DNA of 64,000 nt from the NCBI RefSeq assembly GCF_014203755.1, contig NZ_JACHJS010000001.1:4464001-4528000 (forward strand), in the 5' to 3' direction. Below the pieces are notes generated by a model. The model did no database searches, had not been told where the DNA came from, and saw only the letters and a program-made list of their open reading frames with translations. Position 1 is the first letter of the stretch; each line of letters begins with the position of its first letter. Below are positions 1 to 8,936 of the stretch, piece after piece. A program made the position numbers and the translations under genes. This stretch comes from Saccharothrix violaceirubra (GTDB taxonomy: Bacteria; Actinomycetota; Actinomycetes; Mycobacteriales; Pseudonocardiaceae).

Positions 1-415
1 GACGTCGGGTGAACGGTGAAGTCCCGATCGCGAGGGCAAACCGACTGGTGGTGGCCGCCACCGCCCCGCGAGGGCTTCACCATCTTCACCGACTTTCCGG
101 CGCCAACACCGACCTGGACCGAAATTCGATGTGCCGACATCAAGGTGGGCTGCCTCACACTTTCTGGGGCTTGGCGATGAGGGCGTTGGATGCGCCGGAA
201 ATGCGCCTCTACCTGGGAAAACTTGGGGCGGGCGCTGACCGTCTGCCCGTTACCGCTGCTCAGACGGGGTGCCTGGCCTGTCCCATGTGCCCTCGTTCAG
301 GGGCGCCGACGGTGACGGCACGGCTTACTGTGGAGGCGCCCTCCGGACAGACCGATGGCCGTATGCAGGGCGAACAGGTTCCGAAGGCACTCTTCTCAAA
401 GGACGTCGGGTGAAC
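1..415. repeat. 14-bp direct repeat pair
   Basis: The 14 bases gacgtcgggtgaac occur at 1-14 and again at 402-415, about 400 bases apart. The repeats may mark the ends or internal units of a small element whose left part lies outside the window. Only two copies are seen, so no array is claimed. Confidence 0.4.
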
Positions 416-427
416 TTCGGGCTCAAG

Positions 428-465
428 GGTTGGGCGTTCCTCGTGGCCGCGAGGGACGCCCAACC
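428..465. other. Strong inverted repeat (hairpin)
   Basis: Two 16-base arms (428-443 and 450-465) pair with one mismatch around a 6-base loop. The arms are GC-rich and no T-run follows on either strand, so it is not a standard intrinsic terminator. It could be a structured RNA element or a recombination site. Confidence 0.5.
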
Positions 466-1025
466 TGTCCCATTCCGCTGGTCAGATGGCCTGTAGCGAG
501 CCGGACCGCATGTAAAGTGCCTGTTCAGCGCATTGCGTTCATCCAAAAAGGACGGTCTGAAGCCCGCATCACTGCTGGTCAATCCACTTCTTCGAGCGCG
601 CATTCGGCGAGAAAGCCCTGGCCAAGGCTGGTCCGCTCTCCTCATCGGGCTTGTCGAGGTGCCAAACTACGCGCTCAGACCTCTCCGGACGCCCCGAAAC
701 CGCTGCTCACAGGCCATACCCGCCTTCTCGACGTGTGCCGCCTGCCGAACCGTGACGCCGGAAGAAGAGCCGTGTTTCCGCAGGTCACGATCGTTTGACT
801 TGCTTTCGTGGTCTTGAGGCTTGCCGATCGAGGCTCGGCACGACGCGAACAGAACCCCGTCGCCGAAGGCGAACGTCCGATAAAACCGCTGTTCAATCCC
901 GGTATACGGGTATCGGCAAGGCCCCGGATCGAGGTCAGCCGGCGCCGGGCTGAGGGCGAATAAGCGGGCGTTGCTCAGCCGGTCGCGGCATCAAGCCGCG
1001 GTCTGGAGCCGTCGATGGGCAGGAG

Positions 1026-1832
1026 GTGGAAGCATTCGCGGCGGGAGGCCGGGCCCAGCAGGTCAACGCCTCGGTCGGGGTCTACGTGGACTTCGAGAAC
1101 CTGGTCTGCGGCGCGGGCCGAGGGCTGCCCGGTCGAGCCAACCCGGTGCCGTACGCCGCGATCACCCGGCTGTGCCGGGACTACGGCAACGCGGTCATCC
1201 GCCGCGCGTACGCGGACTGGGCGAATCCGCAGTTCGGGCGCTATCAGCAGGACCTGGCGATGAACGGCGTCGACTTGATCCAGGTGGTCCGTTTCGGCGC
1301 GGCCCGCAAGAACGCCGCCGACATCCGGATGGCCGTCGACGCGATGGAAACCCTGATCACCCACCCCGAGGTCAGCGTGTTCGTGCTGGTCGCGGGCGAC
1401 GGCGACTACACCCCGCTGGTGCAGCGGCTACGGGAGTTCGGCAAGCACGTGGTCGGGGTGGGGACCGAGGCCAACGCCAGCCCGCGGCTGGTGTCGGTGT
1501 GCTCGGAGTACAAGTACTGGGGCACCCTGGTCGCGCAGGTCGAGCCCGAGCCGGGCGACCACCTCGCCGACGAGTTCGACATCGCCACCGCCGAGAATCT
1601 GCTGGTCACGGTGATGGAGCAGGCCACCGTCACCACCCCGACCGCCGGGTGGGTCAAGAACAAGATGACGTCCCTGGACCCGGCGTTCGACGAGCGCAAC
1701 TACGGCTGTCGCAGCTTCCGCGACTTCCTGGCCCGTATGGCGCACCGAGTCACCGTGGTCGGCGCGTCGGGCGGCGACATCACCTTGGCACTCACAAGCC
1801 CTGACCTGGTAGACCAGCCGGAACAGCCCTGA
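1026..1832 (+). CDS. NYN-domain (LabA/DUF88-like) protein, putative RNase, with C-terminal OST-HTH
   Basis: NYN proteins are PIN-like nucleases that use a cluster of acidic residues to bind metal and usually cut RNA. Residues about 18-170 show the family layout: GVYVDFEN with Asp22, the middle acidic stretch around Asp99 and Asp105, and AGDGDY with Asp125 and Asp127. Residues about 185-255 look like a winged-helix OST-HTH/LOTUS module, often used to bind RNA. The start is GTG at 1026; aggagg overlaps it, so spacing is poor, but only about 18 residues precede the domain. The gene runs into a convergent gene on the minus strand. No neighbour suggests a specific target. Length 268 aa fits NYN plus OST-HTH. 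Confidence 0.8.
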   Translation: MEAFAAGGRAQQVNASVGVYVDFENLVCGAGRGLPGRANPVPYAAITRLCRDYGNAVIRRAYADWANPQFGRYQQDLAMNGVDLIQVVRFGAARKNAADIRMAVDAMETLITHPEVSVFVLVAGDGDYTPLVQRLREFGKHVVGVGTEANASPRLVSVCSEYKYWGTLVAQVEPEPGDHLADEFDIATAENLLVTVMEQATVTTPTAGWVKNKMTSLDPAFDERNYGCRSFRDFLARMAHRVTVVGASGGDITLALTSPDLVDQPEQP

Positions 1833-2810
1833 ACCCGCGCCGACTAAGACGCCGATCCGCCAGGGTACGAGGTCGTCGAGGCCGAAGCGCTGCTCGTCCC
1901 ATTGCCGGCGCAGCTCGACGAGTCGTGCGCGGTCGGTGACCACGACCTCGGCGCTGGCTTCGTCGGACAGTCGGCTGATCAAGCCGAGTCCTTCCAGGAA
2001 CAGCAGGGCCCTGCGCAGGCGGTGCGTGGCATAGCTGCCCTTCTGCCTGGCGGCGGTGACCTGCGCTGCCGCGGAATCCAGGAGGTCCGGGGTTCGCTGT
2101 TTCCACAGCTCGGCCAGTTCGGTTCGAGCACACGCGGGCCGGGTGTGATCGGTGACGTCGAGGAGCAGGTCGACGACGTCCACGGTTTCCCCGAAGACCG
2201 GTAAGCCCTCGAACTGGATGGGGTCCTCGCTCGCCCGGCGCGCGGGTCCGCGGCGAGCGCGTTCGGCGGCCACGGCATCGGCCAGGACGCGCCGCTCAGC
2301 GCCGGTGGTCGTCGGCCAGGGCAGTAACCGCAGCCTCGCCCACAGCGCGGTGTCAGCCAGCGATTCCTCCCCGGCGTGCGCGTCCTGGTGCTCTGCAACG
2401 GCGACGGCCAACGTGAGCAGCACCTCGCGCAACGACTCCGTGACGGCATCCCTGCGGGTGGCCCGGACCTTCTCAACAGCCAGGTCTAGGTACTGCCGCA
2501 GGACGCCGTCGAAGACCAAGGACCGTTCCCGCCACTGCGCGTACTCCCGGTACTTCTCGGCGTACCGTGCCGCGCTGATCAGGCCCGCGTCCCGGTCGGC
2601 TTCAGCCGACTTGATCGCCTCGCGGTGGTGCGCACGGGTCTGGGTCGCCCCGGACTCGATGCGTCGCAGCACCCGGTAGGTCTGCACCACACGATCATCG
2701 GCCAGCAACGCGAGCCAGTTACCACGCTGGGACCGACGCAGCGCCTCGCGCACGTAGATTTCGGCCGCGGGGTCATCGTCGGTGCCGTACGGCAAGGGCT
2801 TGCGCATCAT
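1428..2810 (-). CDS. Hypothetical protein, C-terminal part antisense to the NYN gene
   Basis: I do not recognise the family. From the ATG pair at 2805-2810, residues about 1-325 are rich in charged helices and read as a normal soluble protein, with a winged-helix-like stretch around residues 230-300. The last roughly 130 residues lie antisense to the NYN gene and are Gly/Val/Arg-rich with no protein-like pattern. They are probably read-through sequence after the natural C-terminus was lost or shifted. A TTG at 2819 could add three residues. The dependable part of the gene is about 1835-2810. Confidence 0.5.
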   Translation of the reverse strand: MMRKPLPYGTDDDPAAEIYVREALRRSQRGNWLALLADDRVVQTYRVLRRIESGATQTRAHHREAIKSAEADRDAGLISAARYAEKYREYAQWRERSLVFDGVLRQYLDLAVEKVRATRRDAVTESLREVLLTLAVAVAEHQDAHAGEESLADTALWARLRLLPWPTTTGAERRVLADAVAAERARRGPARRASEDPIQFEGLPVFGETVDVVDLLLDVTDHTRPACARTELAELWKQRTPDLLDSAAAQVTAARQKGSYATHRLRRALLFLEGLGLISRLSDEASAEVVVTDRARLVELRRQWDEQRFGLDDLVPWRIGVLVGAGSGLFRLVYQVRACECQGDVAARRADHGDSVRHTGQEVAEAATAVVALVERRVQGRHLVLDPPGGRGGDGGLLHHRDQQILGGGDVELVGEVVARLGLDLRDQGAPVLVLRAHRHQPRAGVGLGPHPDHVLAELP

Positions 2811-2870
2811 GCTTTCCAAGAATTGGAGCGGGCAGACGTTCGAGGGTTCAGTAGTTCGAACTCGTGGGCT

Positions 2871-4139
2871 TCACGGTTGCGGTGGAGGCGCGGTGTCCCA
2901 GATGTGCACCCTGTCCGTCGTGACGAGAGGTTTGTCGGCGGGCCCTTTGATGTGGGCGGGCACGACTCGCTCCTCGTGTTCGCATCCGCCCTCGGCGTGG
3001 GCGCGCGGGTTGAGGCACGTGTTGCGCCGGTAAGGGCGAACTGGCCAGCGGCGGGTCCACTGCGGTGCCCGGCGGCCGTGGGAGGCTGCCGTGTCCTCGG
3101 CGCTGGCCTGCGCCGAGGGCCGGTGGCGAGTGTGCACCCGAACCAGCTGCACGGCGCCGGACCCGAGGATGTCGGCCCGCCGGTCGCGTTTGAGGCCGTG
3201 ACGTGGACGAGGCACGGTTTCGGTCTCGGTGAGCTGGGCGTTACCGGTCTGTCCCATCAGTTGTCACGCGGTGTAAACCACGTGCGCCCACTGGCTGCCG
3301 TTGTCCGGATCGGGGCGGGGCAGTGGCTGGTCGAATCTCAGGACGAGTTCGTCGTAGGTCTGCAGCCGGGCGAGCCCCGCCTGAGCTTCTCGTGCGGCCA
3401 TGTCTACAGCGGTGAGCGTTCCGCCCGTGTGCTTGTCGATGGCCAGCGGCCGGTCCAAGGGGAGGCTGTCCCAGCCGTTGCTGCCCGTGGTCCAGAAGGT
3501 CAGCCAGACGCCGTCGAACTCGGGCGTCAAGGGCGCCGCGCCCTGCGGTGTGCGGGGTGTCCAGCGGATCTTGCCGGGTTCTCCGTCCAGGTCGAGGTCG
3601 GCCGGGCTCCATCGCGACCACGAGACGCCCACGACGGGAAAGGCCAGCCGCAGTTCTTCGTCCAAGTCGGAGACCGCGGTGGTCCACGGGCTTGTCAACG
3701 CTGCTGCGAGATCGACATCGTGGCTGCCGATGGGCTGGGCGAAGAGCATCAGCCCCGCTTCGGCCGGCATTCGACGAGCTCGGACTGGCTCGTGGGACGG
3801 GGTGGCCGCTGCGGCGAGCGCCAGCGAGGTCATGTCCTCGTCGACCCAGTACAGCTGCGCCTGGCGCAGCCGTCGCTGCTCGCTGCGCGCCATCAGTACC
3901 CCGCCCATGATGCCGCTGGCGGCCGTCTCCTCGGGCGGGCCGGAGATCATCGGGACCAGCGGGCTGCTTCCGCCGACGATACGCATCATGAATTCGTGAC
4001 AATGGGGTGGCTTGAGCACCTGCTCGCTCATCTGAATGCGCAGGTCGGGCAGTCCGGAGGGATGCGGCGCGACCCACGCCCCCACATGGGTGGAGGTGGT
4101 CACCTCACGGCTCGGACGTGCGGCGCGGTCGGCGTTCAT
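2871..4139 (-). pseudogene. Hypothetical protein interrupted by an in-frame TGA
   Basis: Two open stretches, 3264-4139 and 2871-3257, lie in the same frame and are separated only by TGA at 3264-3266 and two sense codons. The reading across the stop is VVYTA-stop-QLMGQTGN, where Trp (TGG) would suit the local hydrophobic pattern and is one substitution from TGA. The downstream half keeps protein-like composition, for example HIKGPADKPLVTTDRVHIWD near its end. It resembles, from memory, actinomycete hypothetical proteins of about 400 residues with no assigned function. Start ATG at 4139 lies 17 bases after the previous stop. Either half might still be translated separately. It sits at the downstream end of the small QueD-containing locus. 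Confidence 0.55.
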
Positions 4140-4155
4140 GGAGAGCCCGTTCTGG

Positions 4156-4431
4156 TCAGATGCGACGCAGCGCCTCAAGGACGCGGTCCAGAAGCGCGAG
4201 ATGCTCGTCGTCGGAGCGCTGTCCTTGTAGCGCGGCCCGGAGCGCCGCGGCGCGCTCCTGGTCGACGTCCAGTGGCTGAGCCAGAAGTCCTGCTGCGGGG
4301 AGGTCTCCCAGACTGGGTAGGTATTGCGTCAGCTCGCTGTGGTCGACGTTGGGCGCGGGAGTGTCGGCGGTTTGCGCCGGTACGGGCGGGCGCACTTCGG
4401 ACGAGCGGCGCTGAGTCGGCAGGATCACCAC
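4156..4431 (-). CDS. Small hypothetical protein
   Basis: A 91-residue soluble, Ala/Leu-rich protein with a Pro-rich N-terminus and two predicted amphipathic helices (about residues 45-90). It lies between the inositol-monophosphatase-like gene and the interrupted hypothetical gene on the same strand, with 13 bases to the former, so it is likely part of one operon. No family is recognised. It may work as a partner of the following protein, given the fixed spacing. Confidence 0.45.
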   Translation of the reverse strand: MVILPTQRRSSEVRPPVPAQTADTPAPNVDHSELTQYLPSLGDLPAAGLLAQPLDVDQERAAALRAALQGQRSDDEHLALLDRVLEALRRI

Positions 4432-4444
4432 GGCGGGCTCCCCT

Positions 4445-5323
4445 TCAAGGCAGCACTTCCGTTTCGAGAGGAGCGGCCCGGTGATCGAGGTCGTGCGGTT
4501 CGTTGTCGTCGGGCCAGAAGCGGCTACCGCGCAGCACCCGCAGGAGCGGCAACACCTCGTCCTGAAGCCCTGGCATCATCGCGATCGCGCAGCGCGACCT
4601 GGTCGAGTGCGGACTGCCGTCGGCGTCGAGCACGAGGGCACCGGCCTCGCGGGCGATGACGGCGCCAGCCGCGGTGTCCCAGGTGTGGTTGCCGAGCAGC
4701 ACGCAGGCGTCCAGGGTGCCGTCCGCGACCCACACCAGGTCCAGCGCGGAGGAGCCGTACCGGCGCAGCCCTTGCGCTCGGGCGGTGAGTTCGCGGTCTA
4801 CGGCGGCGCACAGCACGTCGCGCTAACCTTCGTCGGCACCGCTGCCGTAGTCGCTGAACCCGACCAGGGCCTTGTTGAGGACGTCGGTGGTAGAGGCCCT
4901 GATCGGGTCACCGTCGCGGTAGGCACCTTGGCCGTGGGCCGCCCAGTAGCGGTGGCCGAGGAAAGGAAGCGCGGTAACGCCGAGGACAGGCTGGTCGCGG
5001 TGGACCAGGCCGAGCGCGATAGCGCACAACGGGTTGGCGTGCTGGTGGTTGATCGTGCCGTCGATGGGGTCGAGCATCCAGTAGGTGTCCGGGTTTCCAA
5101 CCGCTCCGGTCTCTTCCCCCACGAACCCGATCTCGGCGTGGCCGCGCGCGCTCAGTCGTTGCCGGACAAGGTGTTCGACGGTCTCGTCTACCTCGGAGAC
5201 CGGGTTGCGGTCGCCCTTGTACTGGATGTTGCGTGGAGGGTGGCTGAGTACGTGCTCGACCGCGAGGTCGATCGCGACGTGGGCCGCCGGCAGGGCGGCG
5301 GTGAGGTCAAGTGCCGACGACAT
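4445..5323 (-). pseudogene. Inositol-monophosphatase-family phosphatase with in-frame TAG
   Basis: The family removes phosphate from inositol phosphates or related sugar phosphates and nucleotides in a Mg-dependent way. The first half has EETG, the metal site WMLDPIDGTINH and the fold up to SDYGSGADEG. The second half continues with RYGSSALDLVWVADG and the metal-binding LGNHTWDTAAG. Between them TAG at 4823-4825 interrupts the same frame: GADEG-stop-RDVLCAAV. Nothing else is missing, so this is a single nonsense change (or sequencing error) in an otherwise complete 290-residue protein. I take ATG 5323 (MSSALDLT) as start; an upstream GTG/ATG adds an unlikely extension. It lies directly below the Nudix and QueD genes. 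Confidence 0.75.
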
Positions 5324-5382
5324 GGTTCCTTCGGGGCTTCTTGGCGGGACTTTGCGCCGGACGAATGTTCGGCGGACGTCCA

Positions 5383-5829
5383 TCAGGGCAGGGCGGGCCA
5401 CCACGGTTGCTCGCGGGTCGGTCCGCCACTGCGCAACCGATCTGCGAGGGCTGACGGCCGCAGGTCCAGGTGGCCGAGTTCGATGTCGGTGGCCCAGCGC
5501 GCTTCGCCGTGGTCAACCCGGACCGCACTGGGGTCGGTGAGAGTCACGTCGAACAGCAGGGCCAGCTCGAAGACGGTGGGTTGCGTGCCCGCGTACTGCT
5601 CGCGCAGTTCCACGACGGCGCAGAAATCCAGGTGGGCCGCGCAGGCGTCGAGCCCTGTCCGCAGGTTGCGCCGCAGGGCGTCCTCGACAGCTTCACCGGC
5701 TCGTACGAGGCCGCCCGGCAGCCGGTAGGCAGTGGCGTCGGGGTCGCGGACGACCAGAAGACGCTCGTCGTGTCCGACGAGGCCGTACACCCCGACGAGC
5801 GGGCCGAGGGCGGGCGAGGTGGTGGTCAT
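5383..5829 (-). CDS. Nudix-fold protein with degenerate Nudix box
   Basis: Nudix enzymes hydrolyse nucleoside diphosphates linked to another group. This 148-residue protein has the fold, with LVGVYGLVG and LLVVRDPD strands and a Leu-Pro-Gly-Gly lead-in. The helix that should read RExxEExG reads RRNLRTGLDA at about residues 53-62, so the metal-binding glutamates are gone. Family members in this context may already vary here, but activity as a standard hydrolase is doubtful; a binding or regulatory role is possible. It lies between QueD and the phosphatase-like gene on the same strand, with 60-90 base gaps, so co-transcription is likely. Confidence 0.65.
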   Translation of the reverse strand: MTTTSPALGPLVGVYGLVGHDERLLVVRDPDATAYRLPGGLVRAGEAVEDALRRNLRTGLDACAAHLDFCAVVELREQYAGTQPTVFELALLFDVTLTDPSAVRVDHGEARWATDIELGHLDLRPSALADRLRSGGPTREQPWWPALP

Positions 5830-5920
5830 GGTGCTCTCACGATCAACGGACGAGGGAGATGTCGAAGCGGTGCGTCAGGTCGGGCCTGACCGTGTTCGGC
5901 GGCGTGTGCCGAGGGGGCGT

Positions 5921-6406
5921 TCATCGCGTCGCCGCGGGCTCGTAGACGGCTGTGTTGAGCCGCGTCTCACGGACCAGGACCCGTTCGACCATCGCGCCGT
6001 CGGAGCGTGGGAGCCCGGCCAAGACGCTTTCGGCGACCCGGCCGAGTAAGACCGCGACGGCCTCCACGGTGGGCCACGGCAGTCCGTGGCCGTACTGCTC
6101 GGCAACGTCCGACGGGCGCTCGACCCCGAAGCAGAACACCCGGCTGCCCTCCGCGATCAGCGGCTCGATCAGCCGGTCGCGCGCGCCGAGCATCGTGGCG
6201 TGGTCGAGGTGCTCGTCGATCCACCGTCGTAGCCCGACCTTGAGCGCGCCGAACTCCACAACGGTCACCTCGGGGCTCAGCTCCGGCGCACTCACCGTCA
6301 CCGCAGTCGACCAGGAGTGGCCGTGCAGATTCACGCACTTGCCACCCAGGTGCGGCAGCCGGTGCCCGGACTCGAACGAATGCTCGACGGTGATCTTGTG
6401 CGGCAT
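5921..6406 (-). CDS. queD: 6-carboxy-tetrahydropterin synthase family protein (QueD/PTPS), copy 1
   Basis: QueD converts dihydroneopterin triphosphate to 6-carboxy-5,6,7,8-tetrahydropterin, the second step towards 7-deazaguanine (preQ0); PTPS relatives make pterins. The zinc ligands are visible as His15 (ESGHRL), and His28 and His30 in the KCVNLHGHSW motif, with the catalytic Cys24. VVEFGALK and LDHATML match the expected substrate loop and dimer region. Length 161 aa is slightly long, as in actinomycete copies. It is very similar throughout to the second copy at 45980 and much less so to the tandem protein at 40711. It is the only undamaged gene in its cluster. No QueE or QueC adjoins it. 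Confidence 0.85.
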   Translation of the reverse strand: MPHKITVEHSFESGHRLPHLGGKCVNLHGHSWSTAVTVSAPELSPEVTVVEFGALKVGLRRWIDEHLDHATMLGARDRLIEPLIAEGSRVFCFGVERPSDVAEQYGHGLPWPTVEAVAVLLGRVAESVLAGLPRSDGAMVERVLVRETRLNTAVYEPAATR

Positions 6407-6837
6407 CAGCGAACCACCGGGCTCGACCGGTCGATCGACAGGGGCGAGTGCGGCAGCATCACCTCGTGCATCTGCACTGAACCAAGCTCACTTTCCGCAA
6501 AGTCAGGCGGTCGGGATCAAATACGGCCCGCGGTGACCGGTCGGGGGTCGGCCACCGCAGGCCCGTGGCCAGTCAACGGCGTCGCCCACCGCGATCACCA
6601 GAGCGACCGTGTGGCGGCTGCGAGGCGTCCACGGGGCGGCACCCCGGCTGAGCAGGGTTTTCATGGCGAGAACGGGGGTGTCGTCGAACGAGTGCGGGGA
6701 GCGGGTGTTCGGCGTCCGGCCGTGGGTAGTTGCGGGGGTCGGCCGCAGGGCGACGGTGAGGCACGCATGGGGCGACACCGGCCATACGCTGCGAAAACGA
6801 GCGAGTACTGTGCGCTATAGAGGGACGGGAGGAAGCG
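6407..6837. promoter_or_regulatory. Divergent intergenic region, QueD / XRE regulator
   Basis: About 430 bases separate the divergent QueD and regulator genes. Just upstream of the regulator, ctatag at about 6812-6820 is a possible -10 box and gggaggaag at 6829-6837 is its ribosome site. A 53-codon minus-strand frame (6503-6664, starting MKTLLSRG) is open but has no support. The XRE protein may act here, since such regulators commonly control divergent neighbours. Confidence 0.35.
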
Positions 6838-8103
6838 ATGGCGGCACGGCCACTCACTCCGCTGGCCGCTGCTCGCGAAGCCGCCGGATACACCCAGGAA
6901 AGCCTCGCCGTCACGCTGAAGGTCGAGCGCACCACCGTCGGCCGATGGGAACGAGGCGTCCAATCGCCCCAGCCGTGGCAGCGGCCCGGCCTCGCCAGTG
7001 CCCTGCAGATCGCCCTCGACGAGTTGGACGACCTGCTGCGCCGCACCGCTCGACACTCCACCAGGCCCACCTCGGCTGCGGTCCTGGCCTCGGCACCGAT
7101 CGGCCTCGAGCTGGTCCCTCCGGCACCACCCACCGGCGACCGCCACGAGCGCGAACCCGTCGCCGAGATCGACGTCATCCACGCCGCGATCCCGCGCCTA
7201 CGCCGCGCCCTCGACCGATTGGACCTGCCCGACGACGGGCCCACCAGGACCCCGGCTGACCTACACGGCGACATCGCCCGCGCCAGCGACGACCGACTGC
7301 AATCCCGCTACGGCAACCTCGCCCGCCGCCTACCCGACCTCATCACCGAACTCGCCCGCGCCGGCCAGCTCGGCGACACCGCCGACCGCCGCCACGCCGC
7401 AGCCCTGCTCACACTGGTGCTGCGCGCCGCCGACGGGGTCGCCTTCAAGCTCGGCTACCTGGACCTATCCGCGCGGCTGATCGACCTGATGCGCTCGGCT
7501 GCCCAGCTCGCCGAGGACCCACTGCTGCTGGCCGCAGTGGCGTACGTGCGCACCGAGACCTTCTTCGCCAACGGCGACCTGGACACTGCGGCCCGCGCCC
7601 TCGAACTCGCCGCCGACCACGTACCCGGCCTCGAGACCGCTTCCGCCTCGGCTGCCTTCGGCGCCCTGCACATGCGCGCCGCGGTCGTCGCGGGCCGGGC
7701 TGGCAAGCCCGATCGCGCCTCCGACCACCTGCGCGAAGCTCGCCGCGCCGCAACCGCCGTCCCCGAGGGCGTCTACCAGGGCACCGCGTTCGGCCCGGCC
7801 TCCCTACGCATCCACGAACTCGCTGTCTCGGTCGAACTGCGCGATCCCCCGGGCATCGAACGGGCGGCTGTCTGGTACCCGCCTGACACCCTGCCCGCCG
7901 AACGTCGCTCCCCACTACTTCATCGACCTCGCCCGCGCCCAGCTGACGCTCGGCCGTCACGAGGACGCCTACCTGTGCCTGCAAGCCGCCCGCCAGGCCG
8001 CGCCCATCCCCAGGTCCGCCGTTCGTTGTCGACCTTGCTGCGTACTCACGGCGCACCGAGCACGGGACTGCTCGACCTCGCTGCCTGGGCTCGTGCTCGT
8101 TGA
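6838..8103 (+). pseudogene. XRE-family regulator with TPR-like region, two compensating frameshifts
   Basis: Residues about 5-65 form a helix-turn-helix (GYTQESLA, TTVGRWERGVQSP). The rest is Ala/Leu-rich helical repeats like the TPR sensor region of actinomycete XRE regulators. From about codon 359 the frame turns into Arg/Pro-rich sequence, while the +1 frame reads as natural TPR sequence: HYFIDLARAQLTLG, then HEDAYLCLQAARQ. The original frame regains sense near 8011 (QVRRSLSTLLRTH, STGLLDLAAWA). Both switch points are runs of four C (7910-7913 and 8008-8011), so either two indels cancel out or the sequence has homopolymer errors. Only about 33 residues change, so the protein could still bind DNA. 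A strong ribosome site precedes ATG 6838. Confidence 0.7.
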
Positions 8104-8117
8104 TCCCCTGCCGGGCT

Positions 8118-8762
8118 TTAGTGCGGCGCCAGCAAATTGGGAAGGTCGTGCAGGGAGTCGATCACCCAATCGGCGTCGCGACGCACCAGCGGGTCGTCAG
8201 CCCAGAGGTAGCCCCAGGGGCCGCGCCGGATCAACGCCGTGCGAAACCCCGCCGCCTTCGCCGCGACGACGTCGTTGTCCCGGTGATCACCCACGTACAC
8301 CGTTTCGTCGGGGCCGTCGGGCACCATCTCAGCGACGCGGGTGAAGAACTCAAGCGAAGGCTTGGCGACGCCCCACTCACCCGAGGTCGCGACCTGGTCC
8401 ACCGGCAGGCCCAGCGCACGCAGCAGCTCGGCTGCGCGGGCGGTCTGGTTCCCGGCCACTCCTACCCACAAGCCGAGCTCCCGCAGCCTCGCCAGGCCGG
8501 GCCTGACGTCGGGATAGAGGTCGCTGTCCTCGATGTGCTCACCCAGGCCGGCCTCTTCCCGGCGCCGCCGTTCGCGGGCGAGGTCGAAGCCAGGCTTGAA
8601 GTACTGGAACGTCTCGGCGTTGTCCCGACCGGCAGCGGTGACCGCACCCAGCACGGCAGAGAAGGTATGACGTGGCACGCCGATCCAGTCGGCCCACGCA
8701 CCCCACTCGCGCGAGTCGTCCAGCAACGTCTCGCCCACGTCGAGCACCACCGCGGTCACCAT
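8118..8762 (-). CDS. HAD-superfamily hydrolase
   Basis: HAD hydrolases are mostly phosphatases that use a nucleophilic Asp in motif I. Here motif I is VVLDVGETLLDD (about residues 5-16), in which the usual second Asp is Gly, a variant I know from other actinobacterial members. Motif II is the VAGNQT region, the motif III lysine lies in GVAKPS and motif IV is YVGDHRDND. The cap is the small helical type between motifs I and II. At 214 aa it is complete. It ends 15 bases from the regulator's stop, converging on it. The substrate cannot be predicted; homologues often sit beside XRE-TPR regulators of this sort. Confidence 0.8.
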   Translation of the reverse strand: MVTAVVLDVGETLLDDSREWGAWADWIGVPRHTFSAVLGAVTAAGRDNAETFQYFKPGFDLARERRRREEAGLGEHIEDSDLYPDVRPGLARLRELGLWVGVAGNQTARAAELLRALGLPVDQVATSGEWGVAKPSLEFFTRVAEMVPDGPDETVYVGDHRDNDVVAAKAAGFRTALIRRGPWGYLWADDPLVRRDADWVIDSLHDLPNLLAPH

Positions 8763-8936
8763 GCTCCTACTCCTACGTCACCCACGAACGCCGCGCCACA
8801 GAGGGCCCCTCCGGCCCGCGCAGCTCTCGCTGACTTCGCCGCTGCGGAAGCCGGTCCGGCCAGCGCGTGGTCTGCCGCCACGCCGGACACGCAGCCTGCG
8901 CCGAAATGCGCAGACCGGGGCTGCCATCCTGAACCG

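Larger units (their letters stand above)
1..1025. other. Left-end region without a convincing gene
   Basis: I see no open frame with protein-like composition here. The frames that exist are short, overlap on both strands and lack ribosome sites. What stands out is a 14-base direct repeat, one strong hairpin, and recurrence of a short 'accgctg' motif near 250, 693 and 883. It may be decayed mobile DNA or hold a structured RNA; nothing in it identifies either. Confidence 0.5.

Noticed and set aside
1..900. Possible CRISPR array from repeated short motifs
   Set aside because: Only two exact 14-base copies at wide spacing; no regular repeat-spacer pattern and no cas genes.
2625..4484. Long plus-strand frame of 619 codons
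   Set aside because: Shadow of the minus-strand genes; no domain and no start site.
3264..4825. Stop-codon recoding (selenocysteine or pyrrolysine) for the TGA and TAG
   Set aside because: Each gene has a different stop type, neither family uses such residues at that place and no structure is visible; mutation or sequence error is simpler.
6503..6664. A 53-codon minus-strand frame upstream of QueD
   Set aside because: No homology, no ribosome site and position in a promoter region; kept only as a note in the spacer.
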